DNA from: Actinomadura latina NBRC 106108
Lineage (GTDB): Bacteria; Actinomycetota; Actinomycetes; Streptosporangiales; Streptosporangiaceae
Length of the DNA stretch: 64,000 bases
Direction: 5' to 3'
Assembly: GCF_001552195.1 (NCBI RefSeq)
Contig: NZ_BCQS01000007.1
Location: 62,001-126,000 of the forward strand
Shown one piece after another: positions 51,998 through 60,696 of this stretch. Position numbers and translations under genes: made by a program. The stretch's first letter is position 1; each line of letters starts with the position of its first letter. The notes beneath the pieces were generated by a model. It was given only the letters and a program-made list of their open reading frames with translations. It was not told where the DNA came from and did not search any database.

Positions 51998-53644
51998 ATG
52001 GCATCTGCGCTGCGCGCATGGCTGGAGAAGCCGAACACCGGACGTGGCGTGCACCTGGCGGCCGACGACGGCGGCTGGGAGTTCCGCGACTACGGTGCGC
52101 TGGCCGCCGCCGCGCGACGCACCGCCGGGGCGCTGATCGAGGAGGGCGTCCGGCCGGGCGATGTCGTGTGCCTCATCCTGCCCACGGATTTCACCTGCAT
52201 CGAGACCTATTACGCGGTCTGGGCGGCGGGGGCGACCGTCTGCCTGATCACGCCGCCGTTGTTCCAGGACGGGGACGACTACGTCGCGCATGTCGCGGCG
52301 ATCCTGCGGCAGGCGTCGCCGGCGCTCGTCGTCGCGTCCAAGGACCTGAGCGAGTACGCCGGGCGCGCCATGGACCAGGCCGGGCTGAGCGGCGAGCCGT
52401 GGCAGCCCCGCCAGGGCGAGGAGGCGGACGTGCAGCCGGCCGGGGAGCTGGCGCTGCTGCAGTTCACGTCCGGGTCCAGTGGCGCCCCGCGAGGCGTCAT
52501 GGTCACCTGGGCGAACCTGGAGGCCAACAGCGACCTGATCGCGCGGATGGCCGGGTACGAGGACGGCGACGTGGTGGCGACGTGGCTGCCGCTCTACCAC
52601 GACATGGGGCTCATCGGGACGTTCATCACCCCGATCGCACGGCAGGGGATCCTGCGGCTGATGCGGCCCGACCACTTCATCCGCGACCCGGCACGGTGGA
52701 TCCGGTGCTTCGCCGAAGCCCGGCACACGGCGGCGCCGCCGTTCGCCTACGCCTACTGCGCGCGGCGGGTCAAGCCCGAGCAGCTGGAAGGGCTCGACCT
52801 GTCGGGATGGAAGATGGCGCTGATCGGCGCCGAGCCGATCGACCCGCACACGCTGGAAGTGTTCGCGCAGCTCGTCGAGCCGTACGGGTTCTCGCGGACG
52901 ATGTTCAAGCCCGCCTACGGAATGGCCGAGACGACGCTGCTGGTCACCATGGACAACGCGCCGCGCGATCCGCTGGCCGTCCGGCCCGACCCCGAGGCGC
53001 TGTCGTTCGGGCAGCCCGTGCGGATCCTGGAGCAGCACCGGCTCGGGGCCCAGTCGATCGGCGCGAAGGCCGGGTGGGTCGTGGGATGCGGGACGCCCGA
53101 AGGCGACGTGCCCGTCGTCATCGTCGACGACGACGGCAACGAGCTGGCCGACGGGCTGCTCGGCGAGATCGTGGTCGGCGGGGCGTCCGCCTGCCCCGGG
53201 TACTACGCCGGGGCCGAGGCCAAGTCGACGCGGTTCATGGACGGGAAGGTCTACACCGGGGACGCCGGGTTCTTCCATGAGGGGCAGTTGTTCGTCCTGG
53301 GGAGGATGGGCGACAGCATCAAGGTCCGCGGGCGGTCCGTGTACGTGGAGGATCTCGAATCCAAGATCGCCGAGGTCAGCGGGCTCGGGAAGGGGCGCAT
53401 CGTGGTCGTCGGCGTCCCGGGCGCCGGGCAGAAGGGGCTCGCGCTGTTCGCCGAGACGCAGACCGAGGAGTGGATCCCGGCGGTGCGCGAGACGCTGCGG
53501 CGCCGGGTCGGGGACGACGTCGAGATCACCGTCGTGGTCGGCACCGGTCTGATCCAGCGGACGTCCAGCGGCAAACCCCGCCGCAGGTACATGTGGGAGC
53601 GGCTCCAGAGCGGTCACCTGGACGGTGCGCGCACCGTCGCGTGA
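51998..53644 (+). CDS. fatty acyl-AMP ligase/acyl-CoA synthetase-like enzyme
   Basis: A 548-residue ANL enzyme close to the FAAL group. A3 is LLQFTSGSSGAPRGVMVTWA near residue 150, with Arg in place of the usual Lys. WLPLYHDMGLIG near 195 is the FAAL-type A4 region, FKPAYGMAETTLLV near 300 the A5 region, and DSIKVRGRSVYVEDLE near 440 the hinge. The C-terminal Lys lies in RTSSGKPRRR near 525. It would adenylate a fatty acid, perhaps passing it to a partner. ATG 51998 follows AAAGGGA. The hydrolase-ligase fusion follows 56 bases later. Confidence 0.85.
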   Translation: MASALRAWLEKPNTGRGVHLAADDGGWEFRDYGALAAAARRTAGALIEEGVRPGDVVCLILPTDFTCIETYYAVWAAGATVCLITPPLFQDGDDYVAHVAAILRQASPALVVASKDLSEYAGRAMDQAGLSGEPWQPRQGEEADVQPAGELALLQFTSGSSGAPRGVMVTWANLEANSDLIARMAGYEDGDVVATWLPLYHDMGLIGTFITPIARQGILRLMRPDHFIRDPARWIRCFAEARHTAAPPFAYAYCARRVKPEQLEGLDLSGWKMALIGAEPIDPHTLEVFAQLVEPYGFSRTMFKPAYGMAETTLLVTMDNAPRDPLAVRPDPEALSFGQPVRILEQHRLGAQSIGAKAGWVVGCGTPEGDVPVVIVDDDGNELADGLLGEIVVGGASACPGYYAGAEAKSTRFMDGKVYTGDAGFFHEGQLFVLGRMGDSIKVRGRSVYVEDLESKIAEVSGLGKGRIVVVGVPGAGQKGLALFAETQTEEWIPAVRETLRRRVGDDVEITVVVGTGLIQRTSSGKPRRRYMWERLQSGHLDGARTVA

Positions 53645-53700
53645 TTGCTAAAGCCGCTGACAACAGGACACCATGTCGTTGACGCTGCGAGAGGTCGACG

Positions 53701-56700
53701 ATGCCGGCTGTTGCCAAGACGCTGTTCCGCCTGGGCGCCCGCCTGGGCTCCACCGCCCAGAACGCCCTGGAGGTCGCCCGGTTCGGGGGATTCGACACCG
53801 ACGAGGACGCCTCCCCGTGCGAGGTGGTGACCGAGCAGCGGGTGTACCGGCTGCGGCACTACTTCCCGGACGCGGCGGGCGGGCCCGTGATGCTGCTCGT
53901 CCCGCCGCTGATGATCACCGCGGAGGTGTACGACATCTCGTCGCGGGTCAGCGCGGTCGGGGTGCTGCACGACCTCGGCGTCGATCCGTGGGTGGTGGAC
54001 TTCGGCGCGCCCGAGCGGGAGCCCGGCGGGCTGGAACGGACGATCAGCGACCACGTGCTGGCCGTCAGCGACGCCGTCGACCGGATCCGGAAGGCGACCG
54101 GCCGGGACGTCCACCTCGCCGGCTACTCGCAGGGCGGCATGTTCGTCTACCAGGCCGCCGCGTACCGGCGCAGCGAGGGCATCGAGTCCATCGTGACGTT
54201 CGGCAGCCCGTCCGACATCAGCCAGGGGCTGCCGTTCGGGCTGCCCAGCTGGCTGGCGTCGGAAGGGGTCGAGCGGATCCCCGACTGGGTGCTCGGCGGG
54301 TTCGCGGTGCCCGGATGGGTGACGCGGCTGGGATTCCAGGCGCTCAGCCCCGTCAAGTCGGTGCGGTCGCGGGTCGACTTCATCCTGCAGCTGCACGACC
54401 GGGAACGGCTGGCGCCGAGGGAACGGCAGCGGCGGTTCCTGGAGCGGGAGGGGTGGGTCTCGTGGCCCGGCCCCGCGCTCGCGGAGTTCCTCCGCCAGTT
54501 CATCCAGCACAACCGGATGCTGACCGGCGGGTTCGTCATCGGCGACCGGCTCGTGACGCTCGCCGACATCACCTGCCCCGTCCTCACGTTCGTCGGCGAG
54601 GTCGACGAGATCGCGCCGCCGCCGATGGTGCGCGGCATCAGGCGGGCCGCGCCGCGCGCCCAGGTGTACGAGGCGTCGCTCAGGGCCGGGCACTTCGGGC
54701 TCGTCGTGGGCAGCCTCGCCATCGCGCAGACCTGGCCCGCCGTCGCGTCGTGGGCGCTGTGGCGGGAGGGGAAGGACGAGCTTCCGGAGATCGTCGCGCC
54801 CGTGGCGGGGGACGAGGAGGCCGAGACCGCCGACCTCCCCGGCGGGCCGGCCGGGTACGGGCTCCAGCTGGCGATGGGCATCGGGACGAGCGCCGCGCGG
54901 TCGGCGTTCCGGACCGCCTCCCAGATCGTCCGGGGGAGCCGGCAGCTGAGCGGGGAGGCCGCGCAGAACCTGCCGCGGCTGGCGCGGCTGGAGCGCATCC
55001 AGTCCGACACCCGCATGTCGATGGGGCTGCTGCTCGACGAGCAGGCCCGCCACAGGCCCGGCGACGTCTTCTTCCTGTACCGGGGGCGCGCGCATACGCA
55101 CGACGCGGCCAAGCGGCGCGTCGACGCGGTCGTGCGCGGGCTGATCCACATCGGTGTGCGGCGCGGCGACGCCGTCGGCGTGCTGATGGGGACCCGGCCC
55201 ACCGCGCTCGCGCTCGTGGCCGCGCTGAGCCGGCTCGGGGCCGTCGCCGTGCTGCTCCGCCCCGACGGCGACCCCGCCGCGGAGGCGCGGCTGAGCCAGG
55301 TGACGCGGGTCATCGCCGATCCCGAGCACGCGGCGCGGGCCGCGGAGCTGGAGGACGTCCAGGGATACCTGCTCGGCGGTGCCGGGCGCGGTGACCGCGG
55401 GTCGCTCGTGGACATGGAGCGCATCGACCCCGGGCAGGTCGAGCTGCCCGGGTGGTACCGGCCCAACCCGGGGCGGGCCGGTGATCTCGCGTTCGTGGTG
55501 TTCCGGGGGGACGGGGAGCAGCTGCGGGCCAGCCGGATCACGAACCGGCGGTGGGCCCTGTCGGCGTTCGGGACCGCGTCGTCGGCCGCCCTGTCGTCGT
55601 CCGACACCGTGTACAGCGTCACGCCGCTCCAGCATCCGTCCGCGCTGCTGATGAGCATCGGCGGCGCGGTCGCCGGCGGGGCGCGGCTCGCGCTGGCCGG
55701 CGCTCCCATCGCGGTTCCCGGGGTGCGCGGGGGCTCGTCCCCCCACCAGGACATCGACCCGGAGATGTTCTGGGACGAGGCGCGCCGCTACGGCGTCACC
55801 GTCGCGTCCTACACGTGGACGCTGCTGCGCGACCTCGTGAACGCGCCGCCGAACCCGGCCGAGCGGCACCACGCGGTCCGGCTGTTCATCGGGTCCGGCA
55901 TGCCGCGCGGGCTGTGGCGGCGGGTCGAGGAGCGGTTCGCGCCCGCGCGGGTCCTGGAGTTCTACGCCTCGACGGAGGGCGAGGCGGTGCTGGTCAACCT
56001 GAGCGGCAAGAAGCCGGGCTCGCTGGGGCGGCCGCTGCCGGGCAGCGCGCGGGTGCGGCTCGCCCGGTACGACCTGGAGAACGGGCGGCTCGCCGAGGGG
56101 CCCGGCGGGTTCGCGGTCCGGTGCGAGCCGGGGGAGATCGGCATGCTGCTCGCGCGGGTGCGGCTCTCGGCGATCGGCGCCGCGGCGCGTCCGGTGCGGG
56201 GCGTGTTCCGGCCCGAGGACGCCTGGACGATCACCGGGGACCTGTTCCGGCGCGACGCGGACGGCGACTACTGGCTGGTCGGACGGGAGGCCGAGCTGAT
56301 CCGCACGGCCGAGGGCATCGTCCCGCCCGGCCCGATCCGGGACGCGCTCGGCGATCTGCCCTACGTCGACAGCGTCGCCGTCTACGGGATCCCCGCGGGA
56401 GGCACCGAACTGGCCGCCGCCGCCGTGAGCCTGCGGGCCGCGGGGGGGCGGCCGCCCGTGGAGGAGACGGTCAAGGCCATCGATCTCTCGGAGGCGCTGC
56501 TGCGGGTGGAACCGGGGCTGCGGCCCGCGCTCGTCCGGGTCGTGGACGAGGTGCCCGTCACGGCCGGAGGGCGGCTGCGGACGGCGCCGCTGCGCGCCGA
56601 GGGGATCCCCGCCGCCGGCGACGGGCGGACCTACTACCGCGACAGGTCGGGCGCGTACCGGCCGCTGACCGAGACCGCGCGGCGCAGGCTGCTGCGGGCC

Positions 56701-56724
56701 GGCGCGGCCCGCGAGGCGCGCTGA
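53701..56724 (+). CDS. alpha/beta-hydrolase (PHA synthase-like) fused to a degenerate AMP-ligase domain
   Basis: A 1007-residue two-domain protein. Residues 1-360 form a PhaC-like alpha/beta hydrolase: VMLLVPPLMITAEVYDI near 65, nucleophile Ser in LAGYSQGGMF near 143 (PHA synthases have Cys here), Asp in VGEVDEIAPPP near 300 and His in AGHFGLV near 335. Residues 430-1000 follow the ANL fold (YASTEGEAV, WTITGDLFRRD), but the A3 P-loop is replaced by FVVFRGDGEQLRAS and the last catalytic Lys by GGRLRT. The second half may therefore bind rather than activate. ATG 53701 follows GAGAGG. Confidence 0.82.
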   Translation: MPAVAKTLFRLGARLGSTAQNALEVARFGGFDTDEDASPCEVVTEQRVYRLRHYFPDAAGGPVMLLVPPLMITAEVYDISSRVSAVGVLHDLGVDPWVVDFGAPEREPGGLERTISDHVLAVSDAVDRIRKATGRDVHLAGYSQGGMFVYQAAAYRRSEGIESIVTFGSPSDISQGLPFGLPSWLASEGVERIPDWVLGGFAVPGWVTRLGFQALSPVKSVRSRVDFILQLHDRERLAPRERQRRFLEREGWVSWPGPALAEFLRQFIQHNRMLTGGFVIGDRLVTLADITCPVLTFVGEVDEIAPPPMVRGIRRAAPRAQVYEASLRAGHFGLVVGSLAIAQTWPAVASWALWREGKDELPEIVAPVAGDEEAETADLPGGPAGYGLQLAMGIGTSAARSAFRTASQIVRGSRQLSGEAAQNLPRLARLERIQSDTRMSMGLLLDEQARHRPGDVFFLYRGRAHTHDAAKRRVDAVVRGLIHIGVRRGDAVGVLMGTRPTALALVAALSRLGAVAVLLRPDGDPAAEARLSQVTRVIADPEHAARAAELEDVQGYLLGGAGRGDRGSLVDMERIDPGQVELPGWYRPNPGRAGDLAFVVFRGDGEQLRASRITNRRWALSAFGTASSAALSSSDTVYSVTPLQHPSALLMSIGGAVAGGARLALAGAPIAVPGVRGGSSPHQDIDPEMFWDEARRYGVTVASYTWTLLRDLVNAPPNPAERHHAVRLFIGSGMPRGLWRRVEERFAPARVLEFYASTEGEAVLVNLSGKKPGSLGRPLPGSARVRLARYDLENGRLAEGPGGFAVRCEPGEIGMLLARVRLSAIGAAARPVRGVFRPEDAWTITGDLFRRDADGDYWLVGREAELIRTAEGIVPPGPIRDALGDLPYVDSVAVYGIPAGGTELAAAAVSLRAAGGRPPVEETVKAIDLSEALLRVEPGLRPALVRVVDEVPVTAGGRLRTAPLRAEGIPAAGDGRTYYRDRSGAYRPLTETARRRLLRAGAAREAR

Positions 56725-56742
56725 CGCGCAAGTCACCGGCGA

Positions 56743-56806
56743 TAAGTCTGGACTTACGGGCGCCCGTTACGTTAGAACAAAGCAACAGATTTCGGTTATT
56801 TGTTGC
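56743..56806. promoter_or_regulatory. two palindromes upstream of the P450-SDR pair
   Basis: TAAGTC-TG-GACTTA (56743-56756) is a perfect palindrome. GCAACAGAT (56782-56790) and ATTTGTTGC (56798-56806) form an inverted repeat with 8 of 9 matches around a seven-base centre. Both lie in the 99-base gap before the P450 gene and look like operator sites. Confidence 0.5.
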
Positions 56807-56823
56807 ACGCGTCCGGAGGGGTC

Positions 56824-58179
56824 ATGACGAGCGTCCTCGCGCCGCCGCCGCAGGGCAGCGGCCTGAAACCGGTCCCCGGCGTGCCCGGCGTCCCGTACAT
56901 CGGCAGCACGCTCGCCGTGATGCGCGACCCGATCGGGATGGCCCGCAAGCGGTACGACCAGTACGGTCCCGTCGCCTGGGGCTGGCTGCTCGGGCAGCGG
57001 ACCGTCACCGTCCAGGGGCCCGAGGCCGCGCAGGTCGTCCTGGTCAACCGGGACAAGGCGTTCGCGAACGGCCCGGCGTGGAGCTACTTCATCGGCCCGT
57101 TCTTCACGCGCGGCATCATGCTCCTGGACTTCGAGGAGCACCTGCACCACCGCCGCATCATGCAGGAGGCGTTCACCCGCCCCCGGCTCCAGGCGTACAT
57201 GGAGGCGATGGCGCCCGGGATCATCAAGGGCGTCGAGTCGTGGGAGCCCGGCCCGGGCTTCAAGGTGTACGACCACATCAAGAAGCTCACGCTCGACCTC
57301 GCCGTGGACGTCTTCATGGGCGTCGAACTGGACGAGGCGGAACGCACGCGGATCAACGGCGCGTTCATCGACGCCGTCCGGGCGGGCACGGCCTACGTGC
57401 GGTTCCCCGTCCCCGGCCTGCGCTGGCACAAGGGGCTCCAGGCCCGCAAGGTGCTGGAGGAGTTCTTCTACCGGCACCTGCCCGCCAAGCGGCGCGACGG
57501 CGGCGACGACCTGTTCGCCGCCCTCTGCCAGGCCGAGACCGACGACGGCGAGCGGTTCACCGACGAGGACGTCGTCAACCACATGATCTTCGCGCTGATG
57601 GCGGCGCACGACACCACCACCATCACGCTGACCACGGTGGCCTACCACCTGGCCAAGTACCCCGAATGGCAGGCGCGGCTGCGCGCGGAGTCCCTCGCCC
57701 TCGGCAAGGCGCAGCCCGGCTACGACGACCTCGACCGCTTCACCGGCATCGACATGGTGATGAAGGAGTCGCTGCGGATGGTCGCGCCGGTTCCGGCGCT
57801 GCCCCGCAAAGTCGTCAAGGACACCTCCATCCTCGGCTTCCACATCCCGGCCGGCTCCCTCGTCGTCGTGCCGATGCTCAGCAACCACCACATGGCGCAG
57901 TGGTGGCCGGATCCGGACACGTTCGACCCCGGGCGGTTCTCCCCGGAACGCCGCGAGGACAAGGTCCACAAGTACGCGTGGGCCCCGTTCGGCGGCGGCG
58001 CGCACAAATGCATCGGGATGTACTTCGCCGGGATGCAGGTCAAGACCATCCTGCACCAGGTGCTCCAGCGCTATCGCTGGAGCGTCCCGGCGCGGTACGA
58101 ATGGCCCCTGGACACCACGTCCCTCCCTTCGCCGAAGGACGGGCTTCCCGTCCGGCTCGACCGCCTGGAGCACCAATGA
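56824..58179 (+). CDS. cytochrome P450 (451 residues)
   Basis: A P450 of the longer class with a Pro-rich start PVPGVPGVPYIGSTL. The I-helix site is MAAHDTTTITL near residue 262, ExxR is in KESLRM near 318 and the heme Cys in FGGGAHKCIGMYF near 393. HLHHRRIMQEAF gives the C-helix HxxxR. The substrate is unknown, but context (acyl-AMP ligase, SDR) suggests a lipid or terpenoid. ATG 56824 follows GGAGGGG. It overlaps the SDR gene as ATGA. Confidence 0.9.
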   Translation: MTSVLAPPPQGSGLKPVPGVPGVPYIGSTLAVMRDPIGMARKRYDQYGPVAWGWLLGQRTVTVQGPEAAQVVLVNRDKAFANGPAWSYFIGPFFTRGIMLLDFEEHLHHRRIMQEAFTRPRLQAYMEAMAPGIIKGVESWEPGPGFKVYDHIKKLTLDLAVDVFMGVELDEAERTRINGAFIDAVRAGTAYVRFPVPGLRWHKGLQARKVLEEFFYRHLPAKRRDGGDDLFAALCQAETDDGERFTDEDVVNHMIFALMAAHDTTTITLTTVAYHLAKYPEWQARLRAESLALGKAQPGYDDLDRFTGIDMVMKESLRMVAPVPALPRKVVKDTSILGFHIPAGSLVVVPMLSNHHMAQWWPDPDTFDPGRFSPERREDKVHKYAWAPFGGGAHKCIGMYFAGMQVKTILHQVLQRYRWSVPARYEWPLDTTSLPSPKDGLPVRLDRLEHQ

Positions 58180-58985
58180 GCAAGGTCATCGCCATCACCG
58201 GAGCCGCGCGGGGAATCGGCCTCGCCACCGCCCGCGCGCTCAAGGCCAAGGGCGCCACCGTCGTCATCGGCGACATCGACGAGGCCGCCGTCAAGGAGGC
58301 CGCCGAGTCGCTGGGCGTCACCGGCCTCACCGTGGACGTCACGTCCCGCGAGTCGTTCAGCGCGTTCCTCGACCAGGCCGAAGAGGCCGCCGGCCGGCTC
58401 GACGTGCTGATCAACAACGCCGGGATCATGCCGATCGGGCCGGTCGTGGACGAGAGCGACGCCGACGCCCGCCGCTGCATGGACATCAACGTGCACGGCG
58501 TCATGCTCGGCACCAAGCTCGCCCTCGGCCGGATGCTGCCGCGCGGCGAGGGCCACATCATCAACATTGCGTCGCTCGCCGGCGTCATGTTCACCCCCGG
58601 CCTCGCCCTCTACAACGCCAGCAAGGCCGCCGTCGTCGGGTTCACCGAGGCGACCCGGCTGGAGGTCCAGGACCGCGGCGTGCACGTCAGCGCCGTCATG
58701 CCGACGTTCACCAACACCGAGCTGGTCGCCGGCACCGAGAGCCCGAAGGGGCAGAAGAACTGCGAGCCCGAGGACATCGCCGCCGCGATCGTCGAGCTCG
58801 TCGGCAAGCCGCGCCCGCAGGTCGCGGTGCCGAAGAAGCTCGGCACGCAGGTCAAGCTCGGCGCGCTGCTCCCCGAGCGGCTCCGCCAGGCCACATCCCG
58901 CCGGCTCGGGCTCGACAAGATCTTCCTGGAGTACGACCCGGACGCGCGCAAGGAGTACGACGCCCGGATCCGGTCACAGGGATAG
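58176..58985 (+). CDS. short-chain dehydrogenase/reductase
   Basis: A 269-residue classical SDR: cofactor loop ITGAARGIGLATA near residue 6, NNAGIMPIGPV near 85, catalytic Ser in INIASLAGV near 132, and YNASKAAV near 150. It would oxidise or reduce an alcohol/ketone, probably the P450 product, since the two genes overlap by ATGA. The C-terminal extension ends KEYDARIRSQG. It converges on the DUF2236 gene with three bases between. Confidence 0.9.
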   Translation: MSKVIAITGAARGIGLATARALKAKGATVVIGDIDEAAVKEAAESLGVTGLTVDVTSRESFSAFLDQAEEAAGRLDVLINNAGIMPIGPVVDESDADARRCMDINVHGVMLGTKLALGRMLPRGEGHIINIASLAGVMFTPGLALYNASKAAVVGFTEATRLEVQDRGVHVSAVMPTFTNTELVAGTESPKGQKNCEPEDIAAAIVELVGKPRPQVAVPKKLGTQVKLGALLPERLRQATSRRLGLDKIFLEYDPDARKEYDARIRSQG

Positions 58986-58988
58986 CCG

Positions 58989-59876
58989 TCAGGCCCGCCG
59001 CGCCTTCCGCGCCTTCCGCGCCTTCCGGAGTGCCCTTTCGGAAGCACGGGCGCGGCGGGCCTGCGGCAGGTAGCGGACGGCCTCGGGCAGCAGCGGCCAC
59101 GCCCGGTTCCCCGCCCGGACGGCCGCCGCGAACCGCCGGTAGCGGCGCTCGTCGGCGGCGCTCCACGGCAGGTCCAGCAGTTCGCGCATGCGCGGGTGCA
59201 GCCCGCCGACCGTGAGGAACCGGGCGACCGCGTTCAGCGGCGCCGACATCGCCCGCCACACCGGCGCCGGCACCCGCTTCGGGCGCGGCAGGCCCTTCTT
59301 GGCGTAGCCGACGCCGTACCGGGCGGTCTTGTGCGGGACGATCTCCTCGTCCAGCATCCGCTTCCAGTAGACCTGGAACGCCTCCCAGTCCGCCGGCATG
59401 GCCCGGTCGCTGACCCCGTACATCCGGAACCAGGTCTTCGACTCCTCGTAGATCCGGCGCTTCTCCGCCTCGCCGAGGGGGCGGATGAACGTCTCGATCC
59501 CGTACAGCATGGTGTCGAGGAACGTGGCGTGCGCCCAGTAGTAGGTCTCGGGGTCGAGCGCGTGGTAGCGGGTGCCGTCCGGCAGCGTCCCCTTGATGTC
59601 GCGGTGGTAGTCGCGGACCTTCCGGCCCGTCTCGGCGGACCGCTCACCGCCGTACACGGTGTCCAGGATCGGCCCGGCGGACCGCTTCACCCGCGCGAAC
59701 GTCTCGGAGAAGAACACCGAGTGGTCGAGGACGCCCTGGCCGAGCGCCGGCAGCATGTTCTGCAGGACGGCCGCCCGGGGCCCGACGAGGAACATCCGGG
59801 TGTCGCCGAAGTAGCGCCAGGTCAGCGAGCCCGGCCCGAGCGGGGCCGGGGGCTGCGTCTCGGCCTGGTCCGTCAT
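58989..59876 (-). CDS. DUF2236/MpaB-family oxygenase-like protein
   Basis: A 295-residue protein of the ER-bound oxygenase MpaB/B'/Lcp (DUF2236) family. Conserved pieces are GPRAAVLQNMLPALGQGVLDH near residue 32, VRDYHRDIKGTLPDGTRYHA near 88 and PETYYWAHATFLDTMLYGIE near 112, with His residues that could ligate heme. Substrate unknown. The extreme C-terminus is an RKARKARKARRA run from a nine-base DNA repeat. ATG 59876 is used. It is divergent from the TetR gene. Confidence 0.85.
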   Translation of the reverse strand: MTDQAETQPPAPLGPGSLTWRYFGDTRMFLVGPRAAVLQNMLPALGQGVLDHSVFFSETFARVKRSAGPILDTVYGGERSAETGRKVRDYHRDIKGTLPDGTRYHALDPETYYWAHATFLDTMLYGIETFIRPLGEAEKRRIYEESKTWFRMYGVSDRAMPADWEAFQVYWKRMLDEEIVPHKTARYGVGYAKKGLPRPKRVPAPVWRAMSAPLNAVARFLTVGGLHPRMRELLDLPWSAADERRYRRFAAAVRAGNRAWPLLPEAVRYLPQARRARASERALRKARKARKARRA

Positions 59877-59894
59877 GTGCACCGCCGCGGGGGA

Positions 59895-59935
59895 GAGACA
59901 GGAGTACAGATCGACGATTATTGTAGCTCTGTCTC
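59895..59935. promoter_or_regulatory. inverted repeat between the DUF2236 and TetR genes
   Basis: GAGACAGGAGTACA (59895-59908) and TGTAGCTCTGTCTC (59922-59935) are complementary at 11 of 14 positions. It sits between the two divergent starts and is a likely site for the TetR regulator encoded next to it. Confidence 0.6.
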
Positions 59936-59981
59936 GTCCGGCGTCACGAGCCGGACACCGGATCCGGTTAGGGTGCTGGTC

Positions 59982-60620
59982 ATGACGACGGATGCCACGA
60001 CCTCGGACGCGTTGCTGGCGCGGCTGGCCGCGCCGGAGGGCGGTGCCGACGACCTCGACACCCGCATCCTGGACGCGGCGCTCGCCGAGTTCGAGACCTA
60101 CGGGCTGCGCAGGGTCAGCGTCGAGGACGTCGCCAAGCGGGCCGGGGTCGCGCGCACCACCATCTACCGGCGGTTCACCAACAAGGAGCAGCTGCTCCAG
60201 GCGGTGATCCTGCGGGAGTGCCACCGGTTCCTCACCGCGATCGCCGAGGCCACCGAGGACCTGGAGTCCGCCGAGGACGCCGTCGTGGAGGGGTTCGTGG
60301 TCGGGCTGCGCAGCGCCCGCACGCATCCGCTGATGAGGCGCGTCCTGGAGAGCGAGCCGGAGGCGTTCCTCCCGCAGCTCAGCATGAACGGCGGCGCGGT
60401 CATGCTCGCGGCCCGCGACATCCTCGCCGACCGGCTGCGCCGCGCCCGCCCCGGCGACGCGGAGGACCACAACACCGTCGCCGAGGTGCTGCTGCGGCTC
60501 GCGGTGTCGCTGCTGCTGCTCCCGGGCGGCGGCCTGGAGTTGGACGACGAGGACGCCATCCGCGCGTTCGCCCGCGGGTACCTCACCCGCATGCTCCGCC
60601 CCGCGCCGCGGAAGGGGTAG
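59982..60620 (+). CDS. TetR/AcrR-family transcriptional regulator
   Basis: A 212-residue TetR repressor. The DNA-binding domain is near residues 25-72: RILDAALAEFETYGLRRVSV, then VEDVAKRAGVARTTIYRRF with recognition helix and NKEQLL. The C-terminal ligand domain is not diagnostic. ATG 59982 comes only seven bases after a possible -10 TAGGGT (59969-59974), so the mRNA may be leaderless. An inverted repeat lies upstream. Confidence 0.9.
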   Translation: MTTDATTSDALLARLAAPEGGADDLDTRILDAALAEFETYGLRRVSVEDVAKRAGVARTTIYRRFTNKEQLLQAVILRECHRFLTAIAEATEDLESAEDAVVEGFVVGLRSARTHPLMRRVLESEPEAFLPQLSMNGGAVMLAARDILADRLRRARPGDAEDHNTVAEVLLRLAVSLLLLPGGGLELDDEDAIRAFARGYLTRMLRPAPRKG

Positions 60621-60674
60621 CAGCGGCGTTCCGCCGGCCGCCTCCGTCCCGTACGCTCTGGCTAGTCGAATTCT

Positions 60675-60684
60675 GTTCTAGAAC
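60675..60684. promoter_or_regulatory. perfect palindrome in front of the carboxylesterase gene
   Basis: GTTCTAGAAC, a 10-base perfect palindrome immediately upstream of the GGAGG ribosome site. It could be an operator for the nearby TetR regulator, but it differs from the repeat beside that gene. Confidence 0.35.
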
Positions 60685-60696
60685 CGGAGGCGCGGC

